A stretch of DNA of 64,000 bases, taken from positions 1 to 64,000 of the forward strand of contig VKHL01000088.1 of NCBI GenBank assembly GCA_015146655.1, given 5' to 3'. The notes below the pieces were generated by a model. The model searched no databases. It was not told the DNA's origin and worked only from the letters and a program-made list of their open reading frames with translations. Each line of letters opens with the position of its first letter. The first letter of the stretch is position 1. Positions 1-10,276 of the stretch are shown here, piece by piece. The stretch comes from Ochromonas danica. Its lineage: Eukaryota; Sar; Chrysophyceae; Chromulinales; Chromulinaceae. The position numbers were made by a program, and so were the translations under genes.

Positions 1-1584
1 TTCATCGTAGGAACCATCGTGGGAGACTGACTAGGTTGCATCGAAGGAGACACCGAAGGAGTCGCCGTGGGAACCATTGTCGGTGGCTTTGAAGGACTTG
101 GACTGGGGATTATGGTAGGGCTGTAAGAGGGTTGGTTACTTAACAACTTGCTTGGTGATGTTGTTGGGGCTTTGCTTGGCGACTTGCTTGAATGTCCACA
201 ATCGTTTTCTGAAGAACTTGAGGAAGAGTCACTCGAGCTACTTCCACTGTCAGACGAGCTGGAAGATGAATCAGAAGGAAGCCACCAAGGCGGAAACCAG
301 ATAGGATAAGAAGTAGGTTTATGGGTAAGAACCGCCGTGGGTGTCTGAGTAGGTTGCAACGAGGGAACTGCTGTTGGAGATCTACTCGGAGACTTGCTTG
401 AATGTCCGCATTCGTTTTCTGAAGAACTTGAGGAAGAGTCACTCGAGCTACTACCACTATCAGATGAGCTGGAAGATGAATCGGAAGGCAGCCACCAAGG
501 AGGAAACCAGATAGGATAAGAAGTAGGTTTAAAGGAAGCAAGTATCGTGGGAGACTGACTAGGTTGCATCGAAGGAGACACCGAAGGAGTCGCCGTGGGA
601 ACCATCGAAGGCTTCATCGTAGGAACCATCGTGGGAGACTGACTAGGTTGCATCGAAGGAGACACCGAAGGAGTCGCCGTGGGAACCATCGAAGGATTCA
701 TCGTAGGAACCATCGTGGGAGACTGACTAGGTTGCATCGAAGGAGACACCGAAGGTGCGGCTGAGGGAGCCATTGTCGGAAGGCTTGAGGGAGGTTTGGT
801 TGGATTATATGTTGGTTGTTGAGTTGGTGAGGTCGTTGGAGGTTTGCTTGGAGTTTTGGCACAATCGTCGGAGGAACTGCTATCTGAATCAGACGAGCTT
901 GAAGATGAATCGGAAGGTAGCCACCACGGTGGAAACCAGATAGGATATGATGTTGGTGCGATGGTTGGAGCGGTTGGTGCGGTTGTTGGGCGCATTGAGG
1001 GCGTGTAGTAGCAGTTGGCGTTGACCTCAGCGGTCTTTGGCAAAGAACCCTTTTTTGCTGGAGCAACATCGTTAATTCCATAAATATAAGAGAATGTTTG
1101 CATAAAGGTAGGATAGATAGATGGAGCTCCACTTGGCAATATTGAAGCTGGTATAGGGGAGATTCTATCTTTGATAGCAGTGGAAACGAATGTCGGCATC
1201 ATGGAAGGAAAAGAATTTAATGGCTTGTCACGGGAGTTTAGATCAATAGGTAACTGACGAAAGGAGCCAATAGTAGACGAAATCTCAGTCGGACCAGTGG
1301 TGGGAGCATTGGAAGGACTGTCCGTCGCAGTGTTGGCTTTCTTCTTGTCTTGGAGTTCGAGCTCCTCCACTCTTCTTCCTTCAAGTATGAGTGGATGGTT
1401 GATCGAAATGGGAGAGTTGTTGGATAAAGAATTTTCTTCTTCGTCTATTTTATTTGGAAACAATTTTTTAAAATGACCACTTGACTTCAGTAGGTTGATG
1501 ACACTTACTTGGCAAAATCTGCTTGGCCTGAATAAACAGACAAGTAGCCAATACCATCCACATGAAAAGTGGATGGAATTGCAT
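1..1584 (-). CDS. Secreted Pro/Ser/Thr-rich repeat protein (partial, runs off left edge)
   Basis: Exon 1 (1584-1509) begins MQFHPLFMWMVLATCLFIQA, a clear signal peptide. A 63-bp intron (1508-1445, GTAAGT...AATAG) leads to exon 2 (1444 to the window edge), which stays open throughout. After a plain N-terminal stretch of about 150 residues, the protein turns into Pro/Ser/Thr repeats. A block reading SYPIWFPPWWLPSD followed by a Ser run recurs three times (about 958-880, 527-430 and 318-220). Between them lie PSxSPS-type spacers and a 28-residue unit (84 bp, containing PSVSPSMQPSQSP) tandemly repeated at about 541-770 and again at 1-80. Such composition suits a secreted wall, scale or lorica protein or adhesin, heavily O-glycosylated; this is inference, as no catalytic domain is visible. 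The C-terminus lies outside the window. Confidence 0.75.
541..770 (-). repeat. 84-bp coding tandem repeat
   Basis: About 2.7 copies of an 84-bp unit with almost no divergence; the same words recur at 544, 628 and 712, and another copy lies at 1-80. Each unit encodes 28 residues of the Pro/Ser/Thr-rich protein. The near identity points to recent slippage or unequal exchange. Confidence 0.85.
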
Positions 1585-2968
1585 GCTTGAACAAAGGTAA
1601 GGTTAAGTTAATTAAATCGTTTGTGAATTAACTAGTAAGAATTATCTGTTAGGTTCGCTAGATGAGAATGGGGTGGTCTTCTTTGCCAAGGCAACGTTGA
1701 ATGGGGGTGGAGTGCAGACGAAGGGCAATCCCACGCAATCCCATGCAAGACACACCGTATGAGGGCAATACGTATGGAATACATATGTAGATAGACTAAA
1801 ACATCCATGGACATGTATTTTGTTGGTCTTAAATTGTGCTATCTAGCATTTTCCTATTTTTCTTTACAGAGCCATTCATGTTTTCAGAAAAGATCATATC
1901 TTTATGCCAACTTTTATTAAGTAATAGCGGATTGGCAGCAAGAGAGAATTAGATCAGAAGAAACCAAAGTGCTTTCCAGCAGGAAACCAGAGCGAGTGAT
2001 CGAACGAAATCCAGAGATGCAAGAAGTTTAAGAATGATTTCTACTTCTTTTCCCAATCTTTAGAAGGATATCTATATCAAAATTTCCTTTTCTATCTGGA
2101 GTAGGTGTCTGAACCCCGTGAAACCACCTGATTATTTTGCAGTGATAAGGACTGCAAAGTTATACTTGTAATTTTTTTTATTTATTCTATTTTATTCTTG
2201 TAATTTTCCGCAAAGCTATTTGAGTATTAAATTGTGTCGTATTTTGCAGAATTTCATGGCATGTGTGGTGCAATTACTGAGACCGTTGATCTGAAACTAA
2301 AACATGTAACCAAGAAGGCTGATCAGACTAAAAGGAAGAGCCAAAGACGCTCGAACACTACGATCGCAGTCCATTGCTTCCCCAGTGGAAGGCTTAGAAT
2401 GTTCGCCAAAAAGAGCACTAACAGAAGAGTTCCGAAGGTGTCCACCGTTTGAGCCGAAGCCGTCATGTCATGTAAATGTATCTACATGAGTCAAGTTGTA
2501 ATAAATTTTCCGTTGTTTTACGGCGTTGAATGGGCAACCCCATATCAAGTTCTGCTCAAGAAGGCACCAAAACACAAAATCCCAATTGAAGTCAGATGCT
2601 AACAGTGGATTATGGTATTTATTTCATTGAAAGAAAAGAAAAGATGGACATAGGATATTTGGATGGGTCTTGAAAAGAAGATTGTCAGAAGAAGAATCAA
2701 GAAATTGGATTTTGCACGACAGTTGCTGGGTGTTTAGTCGGATTTCATCCTTGCACCAAATGGAAATGGTATTGCGTATTCCAATGCGCTGGTATTATGA
2801 ACGGAAAAACTCAAGGCTAGTTGTGTTTGCTTGGTGCTCAAGACGACGATGAAATGAAGAGGGGCCTGGTTGCTACTCGCTAGAAAACGACAAAACATTA
2901 ACATCAAGCTAGCACCAAGAGATGCGATGCACTTAGCATTTACATTGCATTCTGTCCACTCATCGTAT
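1585..2968. other. Intergenic region with one unexplained short ORF
   Basis: This stretch lies between the start of the secreted protein and the 3' end of MRPL3. It holds one basic 72-codon reading frame on the plus strand (2234-2452, Lys/Arg-rich, preceded by TTTTGCAG, which could be a splice acceptor). I find no family for it and no convincing upstream exon. The last 500 bases should include the MRPL3 3' UTR. Nothing else is recognisable. Confidence 0.4.
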
Positions 2969-4065
2969 TTAATAAGGATCATCGGGCTCCTTGTAATCTC
3001 CAACATCGTTCTTGGGCAAAGGCATCCACTGCACAGATTGTTCCTTGCCAGTGGGCTTATAAGTTGGTACAGGCAATGGAGATGGAGAGAAAGGTCCTTT
3101 CACAGCATCCACTATTCGCAAGAAGGTTCCGTTATTTCCTGGAACACCTCCTCTGACATAGACCAGTTTACGGTCAAGTTCAATTCTAACAATCTGAAGA
3201 TTTTGCACGGTGACACGTTCACCACCCATGCGACCAGGCATTTTCTTGTTTTTGAACACACGGCCAGGGTCTTGACGCATTCCAGTGGAGCCCAGAACAC
3301 GGTGAGAAAGAGAATTGCCGTGAGTTGCAGCACCTCCACCAAAGTTCCATCGCTATTTAACAGTACAATCACAACAGACTTATCAGGAAGAAAAGCGGGA
3401 AAGAAGGGCGCATGATCTGACCTTCATCACACCCTGGAATCCTTTGCCCTTGGAAATTCCACAAACATCGACGAGTTGACCAGGAACGAAATGTGAAGCT
3501 TCAATTGTTGTACCGACAGGAAGCATGCAATCGGGAGTCACACGAAATTCGCCCAATTTTCGCTTCGGGATAACTCCAGCCTTTTCATAATGACCCTTTT
3601 GAGGAAGCTTCACGCGTTTAAGTTTGGCTTCCCCGACTCCTAGTTGCAGGGCGGTGTACCCTTCTGACTCCACGCGTTTGGCTTGAACAACTTGGCAACT
3701 ATCTAATTGCAAAACAGTGACGGGAATACGCACTCCATATCCATCAAAGATTGTCATCATGCCAACTTTCATTGCCAAAGCACCAGTGCGACGACCTTCA
3801 CGCAACTATTGCGAAGAAGTTAAGCCACAGCATTACTCTTTGCAGGAAAAACAATACTCAAAAGAAAAGCTATCAACCTGAGAAGTGTTTAACGCTGGAC
3901 GGCGCAAAAATCTGAGCTGCTGGAGGCGGGCTAGCCCAATCCCAGTCCTTGAAAAATACGAAGTTAAGAAAAAAGATTAGAAGAAATCTCAACCATGAAA
4001 GAGATTTAGACAAAATCAATCACTTACCCTTTACGCAAACAACCATCAACTAAAGCTAAATTCAT
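2969..4065 (-). CDS. MRPL3: Mitochondrial 50S ribosomal protein L3
   Basis: Four exons: 4065-4028, 3947-3878, 3805-3422 and 3352-2969, giving 291 residues. The frame is kept across all three introns (69-80 bp, GT...AG). Residues 1-40 are basic and Leu-rich, as in a mitochondrial presequence. The bacterial-type L3 core follows: GKGFQGVMK joined across the last splice to [12 protein letters not shown], then [15 protein letters not shown] and [14 protein letters not shown], all hallmarks of uL3. L3 binds 23S-type rRNA near the peptidyl-transferase centre and is an early assembly protein. The form without signal peptide fits the mitochondrion better than the plastid, but a plastid role is not excluded. 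It is divergent from the repeat gene at 4253, with 187 bp between the two starts. Confidence 0.9.
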
Positions 4066-4252
4066 CGTTGGTTGATGAGAATGGTGATCGTCCACACTCT
4101 TTCAAGCCACAGCAGAGAGGGAATTGAGGTGAATCGCAAAGTGGACTTTTTACTCCAATTATCTGAGATTTGGAGGCTAGTCGATTTGTCAATGGAGGTT
4201 TCGTAAGAGATAACGACAAAAGATTAGAAGTATCACTCTCCTCTGAACAACA

Positions 4253-6122
4253 ATGTCCAGTAGTTCTGCTTCAACAATAAGTTATAACCATAGTCTCCCT
4301 TCTATTCGAAAATATGAGGAAGTTAACCACCGGCTGGAAGAGATTAACACTAAATTAGCGGAAGTTCGGAAACGGCGTCTTCAATTCGCAAAAGAAAAAG
4401 GAGGATCACCCCATAGACAAAAAGTACAACATCCGAAGCGCACTTCTAAAATGCATCATCCTCATCTTGACTTCGTGTTAGCGGAAGTGGCGTTCTCGCC
4501 TTATCTTACGAAACCGGACGAACCCTACTCTCGTTTAGTAATAAATATCCCAGACAAGCTGCGAGCGCTGAAGCACAAAAATATTAAGCTTGATGAGCTT
4601 CCTAAAGATGAGAAACTACTTGATATGAAGAAAGTGAAAGATATCTTCATTAACGAGGTCTTTCGTTATAATTCGTCATTCACAAATACGGTAATTGATT
4701 GATGGAAAGATGCTTGTCCACTTTACTAATCTTAAGCATGTGGATGTCTAGGACAGTGTAAGTTCGCGTAGTAGGAAACATTCTAGCGCTACAAGTATTT
4801 GCTCTAGTTCGCTGCCATCGTTGCAACCTCGGAGAGCCCCATCCGCACAATTATTGAAAAAGTCTTGGGGCGATTCTCCCTTCGAGCGCCAGGAGCCTGG
4901 AACTGATGCCACCGAGAACATTTGTTCGCCTGTGATGGCAAACAATGGCGAAGGAAACGTTTTACCAAACTTCTTAACACAGCAGTCCGAAGCCGCCTCA
5001 GCCGAAGAAGATCATTATGAGCTCTTGTTCGATGCTGCAGGTATTGAAGAAAGCACAAAAGGTGCTCATGCCATCGCTGATGGTCTGGACAACGACAAAC
5101 ATCAGAATGTTTCTGAAGTCCTGACGGAAGGCAAAGAATCGTCTGAAACCGATGATGGCAGCAAAGGAGAGAATGTTTCTCCCAATTCCTTTGAACAGCC
5201 ATCCAAAGCCGCCTTAGCCGAAGAAGATCATTATGATATCATATTCGACGCCGTAGAAACCAACCAAACTGAAGCGAACACAAAAGGTGCTCATGCCATC
5301 GCTGATGGTCTGGACAACGACAAACATCAGAATGTTTCTGAAGTCCTGACGGAAGGCAAAGAATCGTCTGAAACCGATGATGGCAGCAAAGGAGAGAATG
5401 TTTCTCCCAATTCCTTTGAACAGCCATCCAAAGCCGCCTTAGCCGAAGAAGATCATTATGATATCATATTCGACGCCGTAGAAACCAACCAAACTGAAGC
5501 GAACACAAAAGGTGCTCATGCCATCGCTGATGGTCTGGACAACGACAAACATCAGAATGTTTCTGAAGTCCTGACGGAAGGCAAAGAATCGTCTGAAACC
5601 GATGATGGCAGCAAAGGAGAGAATGTTTCTCCCAATTCCTTTGAACAGCCATCCAAAGCCGCCTTAGCCGAAGAAGATCATTATGATATCATATTCGACG
5701 CCGTAGAAACCAACCAAACTGAAGCGAACACAAAAGGTGCTCATGCCATCGCTGATGGTCTGGACAACGACAAACATCAGAATGTTTCTGAAGTCCTGAC
5801 GGAAGGCAAAGAATCGTCTGAAACCGATGATGGCAGCAAAGGAGAGAATGTTTCTCCCAATTCCTTTGAACAGCCATCCAAAGCCGCCTTAGCCGAAGAA
5901 GATCATTATGATATCATATTCGACGCCGTAGAAACCAACCAAACTGAAGCGAGCACGGAAGGTGCTCATGCCATCGCTGATGGTCTGGACAACGACAGGG
6001 ATCAGAACTCTGCTTGCATTACTTATTGCGATAATATCGAAGCTGGGCTAACCAGTGACGAAATCTATTCTTTGTTTCATAGCTATTCGCGATTAATGTT
6101 CTTGTCTTCTGCTCCCAGCTGA
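4253..6122 (+). CDS. Acidic tandem-repeat protein, unknown function
   Basis: Two exons, 4253-4690 and 4752-6122 (intron GTAATT...TCTAG), giving 602 residues. The N-terminal 146 residues hold a short coiled coil (YEEVNHRLEEINTKLAEVRK) and a Lys-rich stretch without known domain. From about residue 245 the protein consists of a 75-residue acidic repeat (GAHAIADGLDNDK... EEDHYDIIFDA) in about five copies, then a short unique tail. There is no signal peptide or membrane segment. The LAEEDHYDIIFDA element could be a linear binding motif presented several times, but this is speculation. I do not recognise the family. Confidence 0.8.
5055..5980 (+). repeat. 225-bp coding tandem repeat, about 4-5 copies
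   Basis: The same 225-bp unit starts at about 5055, 5280, 5505, 5730 and 5955 (partial). The internal copies are identical or nearly so at the DNA level, including third codon positions; the first and last copies carry differences. A multiple of three keeps the frame. Recent array expansion or strong concerted evolution explains the identity. Confidence 0.95.
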
Positions 6123-6599
6123 ATTATGCTTGTTTGATGTTTTGTCTTAAATGGTGTTAGTTATATTTTCTCGGCTTAGTCGCAAACAAAGGGATTTGTT
6201 GATTTAAGTTTCGTTGATTCCAATCAATGTTGAGGCCAATGTTATGTCTCTTATTCTTGCTGTTTATCTGTTACTAATGAAGTGTATGTTTTGTGTCATT
6301 TTGTGTTGTGGCTATGTAATTCGGAATTGACTTATCCCTACACTATAGGGTGCAATAACCTCCCCCCCCCCCGTCCACATCTCTTTTATCATCTCCACAA
6401 CTATTGCCTTTTCTCTTTACACTCTCCTCAAAAACACTTTTCCTCTGGTATACACTATTTTCAAGAGATTTACTATTGGGGGAAGTCACAAATTTTCTCA
6501 GAAATCATTCCTACCCCAAGAACAGAACGGAGCAAAGGAAGAAACTTCTCCAGCCTGATCAAACACGTATTTCTTTTGATCTACTGCCGATCGACTTGC

Positions 6600-6689
6600 T
6601 TGGAATCGAGGAGGACAGAAAGATTCTTAGTATAGAATGTATCAGCATACATTCCATACTAAGCACCTTTCTTACCTCCTCGATTCCAA
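6600..6689. repeat. Nested imperfect hairpin in left arm
   Basis: TTGGAATCGAGGAGG at the left end is mirrored by CCTCCTCGATTCCAA at the right, with an imperfectly paired interior (TTAGTATAGAATGTA against TACATTCCATACTAA). The mirror copy lies in the right arm at about 8328-8417. It may be a small MITE-like element inserted before the arms were duplicated, or a functional sub-terminal structure. Confidence 0.8.
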
Positions 6690-7054
6690 CATGTGCTTTC
6701 CTGCCACCCAACGACGAGCAGCAATTAACACCCTTTTCGACTGATTCTGCTTCAAAAAAAATGGTAGATCTATACTTAACTGATCTAAGTTAGGTTGTTG
6801 GAGCGTAGTGTTGTGATTGGATGCATCGTTATGGTCGTGAACTCATTGACCCCTCAAAGTGCGGAAGAATCGATCAAGCTCGTGTTCAGGTACGATGACA
6901 ACCCCCATTAACATTCCAAATGTCTAATTTAATGTCATGAAAAGTGTTGGGTTGGGTTAGAGGCTCATTATGACACATTATATTCAAAAATCACACTGTC
7001 GATTTTCGCCACTTCACTCCCTAAGCTCCTATCACATATATTTGCACTATTCAC

Positions 7055-7731
7055 ATATCTACATCGTGGCATTGTGCGCCAACAGCCTCATGTGGTTGAT
7101 TTCATCTTGTTTGGTGGCAACCTTCGCTTCTCTTACAGCCTTTGCAGCTGCCTTTGCTTGGATAGCAGTAGCTTTTCCCGCTGCCTTCATCTGCGGGGAA
7201 AGTGACGCTACTCTCAGTGCCTACGCCTCCTTCTGCCGCTCCTTTTCTTCCTGCTTACTACCAGTAGCGTTAGCCATCTCCACTGTCTTCAATGCGCTGG
7301 CGAACTCCTTCTGCTGGGCTTTGGTAGCGGGGCCATTTGTCACCTTCCCTGCCCTAAAACACTACAATAAACAACAAATACAAGTAAAATTACACAGATG
7401 CGTAGCAAAGATAACAAAACTTACTGTTTTAGGGTGATGATCATTAGATTTTTGAACAGTGGGCAAGCAAACTCGTGTATGGCAGTCATGATGCCACATA
7501 GAGCTCTTGAGCCAGATCGAGAGTTACAGAGGCACAGAACATCTTTTTCACCGACTACACAAAGCCAAATAAGACCCACAACCTCTAGAAGAAAGAATTT
7601 GTCTTTAGGCATGGCTTTATTGGAGAGGGTATTGGACGTAGGTCCCGCCTCACCCGTTGCATTGCTGAGATGTATCTCCTTGAATGAGATAGCGCACTCA
7701 TTCCCCAGAGACATTGTCTTCTTACCAACGG
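7055..7731 (-). pseudogene. Captured gene fragment inside the palindrome (Lys/Ala-rich)
   Basis: Read on the minus strand, the centre and the inner left arm show gene-like structure. An open stretch about 7731-7433 ends at a good donor (GTAAGT). An intron follows, ending TTTATTGTAG at about 7358. A charged reading frame then runs on (NGPATKAQQKEFASALKTVE, then KQEEKERQKEA), has one in-frame stop, and continues as KAAGKATAIQAKAAAKAVRE to a stop near 7055. The stop is present in both arms. Composition suggests a helical, coiled-coil C-terminus. I do not recognise the source gene. The antisense reading of the same bases is hydrophobic and is an artefact. Confidence 0.4.
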
Positions 7732-8746
7732 CAGTGGAGATGGCTAACGCTACTGGTAGTAAGCAGGAAGAAAAGGAGCGGCAGAAGGAGGCGTAGGCAC
7801 TGAGAGTAGCGTCACTTTCCCCGCAGATGAAGGCAGCGGGAAAAGCTACTGCTATCCAAGCAAAGGCAGCTGCAAAGGCTGTAAGAGAAGCGAAGGTTGC
7901 CACCAAACAAGATGAAATCAACCACATGAGGCTGTTGGCGCACAATGCCACGATGTAGATATGTGAATAGTGCAAATATATGTGATAGGAGCTTAGGGAG
8001 TGAAGTGGCGAAAATCGACAGTGTGATTTTTGAATATAATGTGTCATAATGAGCCTCTAACCCAACCCAACACTTTTCATGACATTAAATTAGACATTTG
8101 GAATGTTAATGGGGGTTGTCATCGTACCTGAACACGAGCTTGATCGATTCTTCCGCACTTTGAGGGGTCAATGAGTTCACGACCATAACGATGCATCCAA
8201 TCACAACACTACGCTCCAACAACCTAACTTAGATCAGTTAAGTATAGATCTACCATTTTTTTTGAAGCAGAATCAGTCGAAAAGGGTGTTAATTGCTGCT
8301 CGTCGTTGGGTGGCAGGAAAGCACATGTTGGAATCGAGGAGGTAAGAAAGGTGCTTAGTATGGAATGTATGCTGATACATTCTATACTAAGAATCTTTCT
8401 GTCCTCCTCGATTCCAAGCAAGTCGATCGGCAGTAGATCAAAAGAAATACGTGTTTGATCAGGCTGGAGAAGTTTCTTCCTTTGCTCCGTTCTGTTCTTG
8501 GGGTAGGAATGATTTCTGAGAAAATTTGTGACTTCCCCCAATAGTAAATCTCTTGAAAATAGTGTATACCAGAGGAAAAGTGTTTTTGAGGAGAGTGTAA
8601 AGAGAAAAGGCAATAGTTGTGGAGACAATAAAAGAGATGTGGACGGGGGGGGGGGAGGTTATTGCACCCTATAGTACAATTGAACTCTGTTTTGTAACGC
8701 CCCACCGGAACCGGGAAAGCGAGGTTTCGTTTCCAACACCATCCCG

Positions 8747-8752
8747 CACGTG
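8747..8752. promoter_or_regulatory. CACGTG box upstream of GME
   Basis: A palindromic CACGTG (G-box/E-box core, a known bZIP and bHLH site in many eukaryotes) sits 67 bp before the GME start codon and lies outside the inserted palindrome. Function here is inferred only from the motif and position. Confidence 0.3.
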
Positions 8753-8818
8753 GATTAAATTCGATTTGACCAACAACAACAAAGTCTGCACTATTGACAC
8801 CATTCACCATTCAAAAAC

Positions 8819-10030
8819 ATGGCAAGTTTTACAGGGGAAGCTCATAATCTCACTGAAATATTTTTAAAGTTTCGTGAAGAGCACAGTGAAGAGTTTGTTG
8901 AAGGGAAGATTCGAGTCTGCATTGGAGGCGGTGCGGGTTTCATTGGATCTCATCTCGCTCAGAGATTGAAGAAGGAGGTCTGTCTTTACCTCCCATTTGA
9001 CTTGATCTACATTTTTATTAATTATTGTCCATTTTGTTTTTCTTCTTTTCTTTTGCAGGGATTTTATGTGATATGCGCGGATTGGGTGGAGAATGAGTTC
9101 ATGAAACCCGAGGAGTTCTGTGACGAATTTCATCTCGTGGATTTGAGACTTTTGGATAATTGTTTGAAAGTCACCGCTGGTTGTCAACACGTGTATAACC
9201 TTGCTGCTGATATGGGTGGCATGGGATTCATCGTTTCAAACCAATCTGTCTTGCTCTACAATAATACCATGATCTCTTTTAATATGTTGGAAGCCTCTCG
9301 TCAAAATGGTGTGAAGAGGTATTTTTATTCTTCCACTGCTTGTGTGTATAACGAGGCTTTGCAGATGGATCCTGAGAACATTGGTCTGAGGGAAGACATG
9401 GCGTGGCCTGCTCGCCCTCAAGATACGTATGGTTTAGAAAAACTTTATGCAGAAGAGATGGCACTTGCTTATGCCAAGGATTTTCCCATTAAGACCCGCA
9501 TTGCTAGATATCACAATGTATATGGTCCTAAGGGTACTTGGAAGGGTGGGAGAGAAAAGGTTCCTGCTGCTTTTTGTCGCAAGGCTATCACAAGCACGGA
9601 GCTTTTTGAGGTATGGGGAGATGGCCTGCAAACTCGCTCTTTCATGTTTATTGAGGACTGTGTAGTTGGCACCATCCGAATCATGTTGTCTAATTGTGTT
9701 GAGCCTCTCAACCTCGGTACTGATGAAATGATTGACATGAACGATCTGGCCAATTTCGCGATGTCGTTGGCAAACAAGGCTCTCCCTTTGAAGCATATTC
9801 CTGGCCCCATGGGAGTCCGTGGTCGCAACAGTGATAACACCATGATTAAGGCAAAACTGGGTTGGGCACCAAATATCTCGATTAGAGACGGTCTTCGTCC
9901 AACCTTGGCGTGGATCAAAGAGCAAATTGATGATGAAGTCGCAACTGGCTTGATTAAGGATGCGAAGATCTATTCTACTTCTCATGTTGTTGTTCAAGTT
10001 ACTGATTCTTTGGATAACCTTAGAAAGTAG
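8819..10030 (+). CDS. GME: GDP-mannose 3,5-epimerase
   Basis: Two exons, 8819-8977 and 9059-10030, giving 376 residues; the 81-bp intron (GTCTGT...TTGCAG) is in frame and would otherwise be read through. This is an extended short-chain dehydrogenase. The NAD-binding GGGAGFIGSHL is at residues 36-46 and the catalytic SSTACVY with Cys148 at 144-150. YGLEK (Tyr177, Lys181) follows. The long match to plant GME (NLAADMGGMGFI, YHNVYGPKGTWKGGREK) makes the assignment firm. The enzyme interconverts GDP-mannose with GDP-L-galactose and GDP-gulose, supplying ascorbate and cell-wall polysaccharide. It is cytosolic, with no signal peptide. Its promoter is squeezed to about 145 bp by the palindromic element. 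Confidence 0.97.
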   Translation: MASFTGEAHNLTEIFLKFREEHSEEFVEGKIRVCIGGGAGFIGSHLAQRLKKEVCLYLPFDLIYIFINYCPFCFSSFLLQGFYVICADWVENEFMKPEEFCDEFHLVDLRLLDNCLKVTAGCQHVYNLAADMGGMGFIVSNQSVLLYNNTMISFNMLEASRQNGVKRYFYSSTACVYNEALQMDPENIGLREDMAWPARPQDTYGLEKLYAEEMALAYAKDFPIKTRIARYHNVYGPKGTWKGGREKVPAAFCRKAITSTELFEVWGDGLQTRSFMFIEDCVVGTIRIMLSNCVEPLNLGTDEMIDMNDLANFAMSLANKALPLKHIPGPMGVRGRNSDNTMIKAKLGWAPNISIRDGLRPTLAWIKEQIDDEVATGLIKDAKIYSTSHVVVQVTDSLDNLRK

Positions 10031-10276
10031 AGCTTTTTTGTTCATTCTTTCCTAATATTAAGTTGAACAGTTATCACTTAAATGGGTAATATAGTCATAT
10101 TGAGGAAGTAGATGTAAATAGACATCACCATATCAACGGCTATGTTCTTCTTCCCTCGCATGGTAATGATAGTGCCAGAGGTGGCCGCCGCCTGCGGTTC
10201 TGCACAACATCGAAACTTGGGGAGTTTGTGGTGAGAGCAATCGATAAACTTTTCATTCGCGAAAGATTTTGAAGAA

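Larger units (their letters stand above)
6343..8674. mobile_element. Giant inverted-repeat (foldback-like) DNA element
   Basis: Two arms of 943 bp, 6343-7285 and 7732-8674, are reverse complements of each other. In the parts compared I saw only two adjacent substitutions, near 6390. The arms flank a unique 446-bp centre. The ends read CTATAGGGTGCAATAACC inward. TACA lies directly outside both ends (6339-6342 and 8675-8678), a likely 4-bp target-site duplication. An 11-base C run follows each end. No transposase is recognisable, so it looks like a non-autonomous DNA transposon or foldback element. The arms and centre contain coding-like stretches with splice sites, perhaps captured host sequence. 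It sits about 145 bp upstream of the GDP-mannose epimerase start. Confidence 0.8.

Noticed and set aside
564-764. Arg/His-rich plus-strand frame
   Set aside because: It is the opposite-strand reading of the Pro/Ser/Thr repeat and merely mirrors its periodicity.
2870-3415. A 181-codon plus-strand frame over MRPL3
   Set aside because: Antisense to two conserved exons of L3 and one intron; no homology expected.
4804-5877. Repeated minus-strand frames across the 225-bp array
   Set aside because: They are shadows of the repeat in the gene on the plus strand, with no start or splice context of their own.
6343-6358. CACTA (EnSpm) transposon end
   Set aside because: The left flank happens to read CACTA, but the right end reads TACTA and no 3-bp duplication matches; TACA with CTATAG ends fits better.
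7421-8047. A 208-codon minus-strand frame with a hydrophobic N-terminus in the palindrome
   Set aside because: Its first half is the antisense of the Lys/Ala-rich coding-like stretch, repeated in mirror in the other arm. The hydrophobic composition is that of an antisense reading.
6343-8674. Palindrome as assembly artefact
   Set aside because: Arm ends coincide with a terminal repeat, a plausible TACA duplication flanks them, the centre is unique and the arms differ by a few bases. Long reads would still be needed for certainty.
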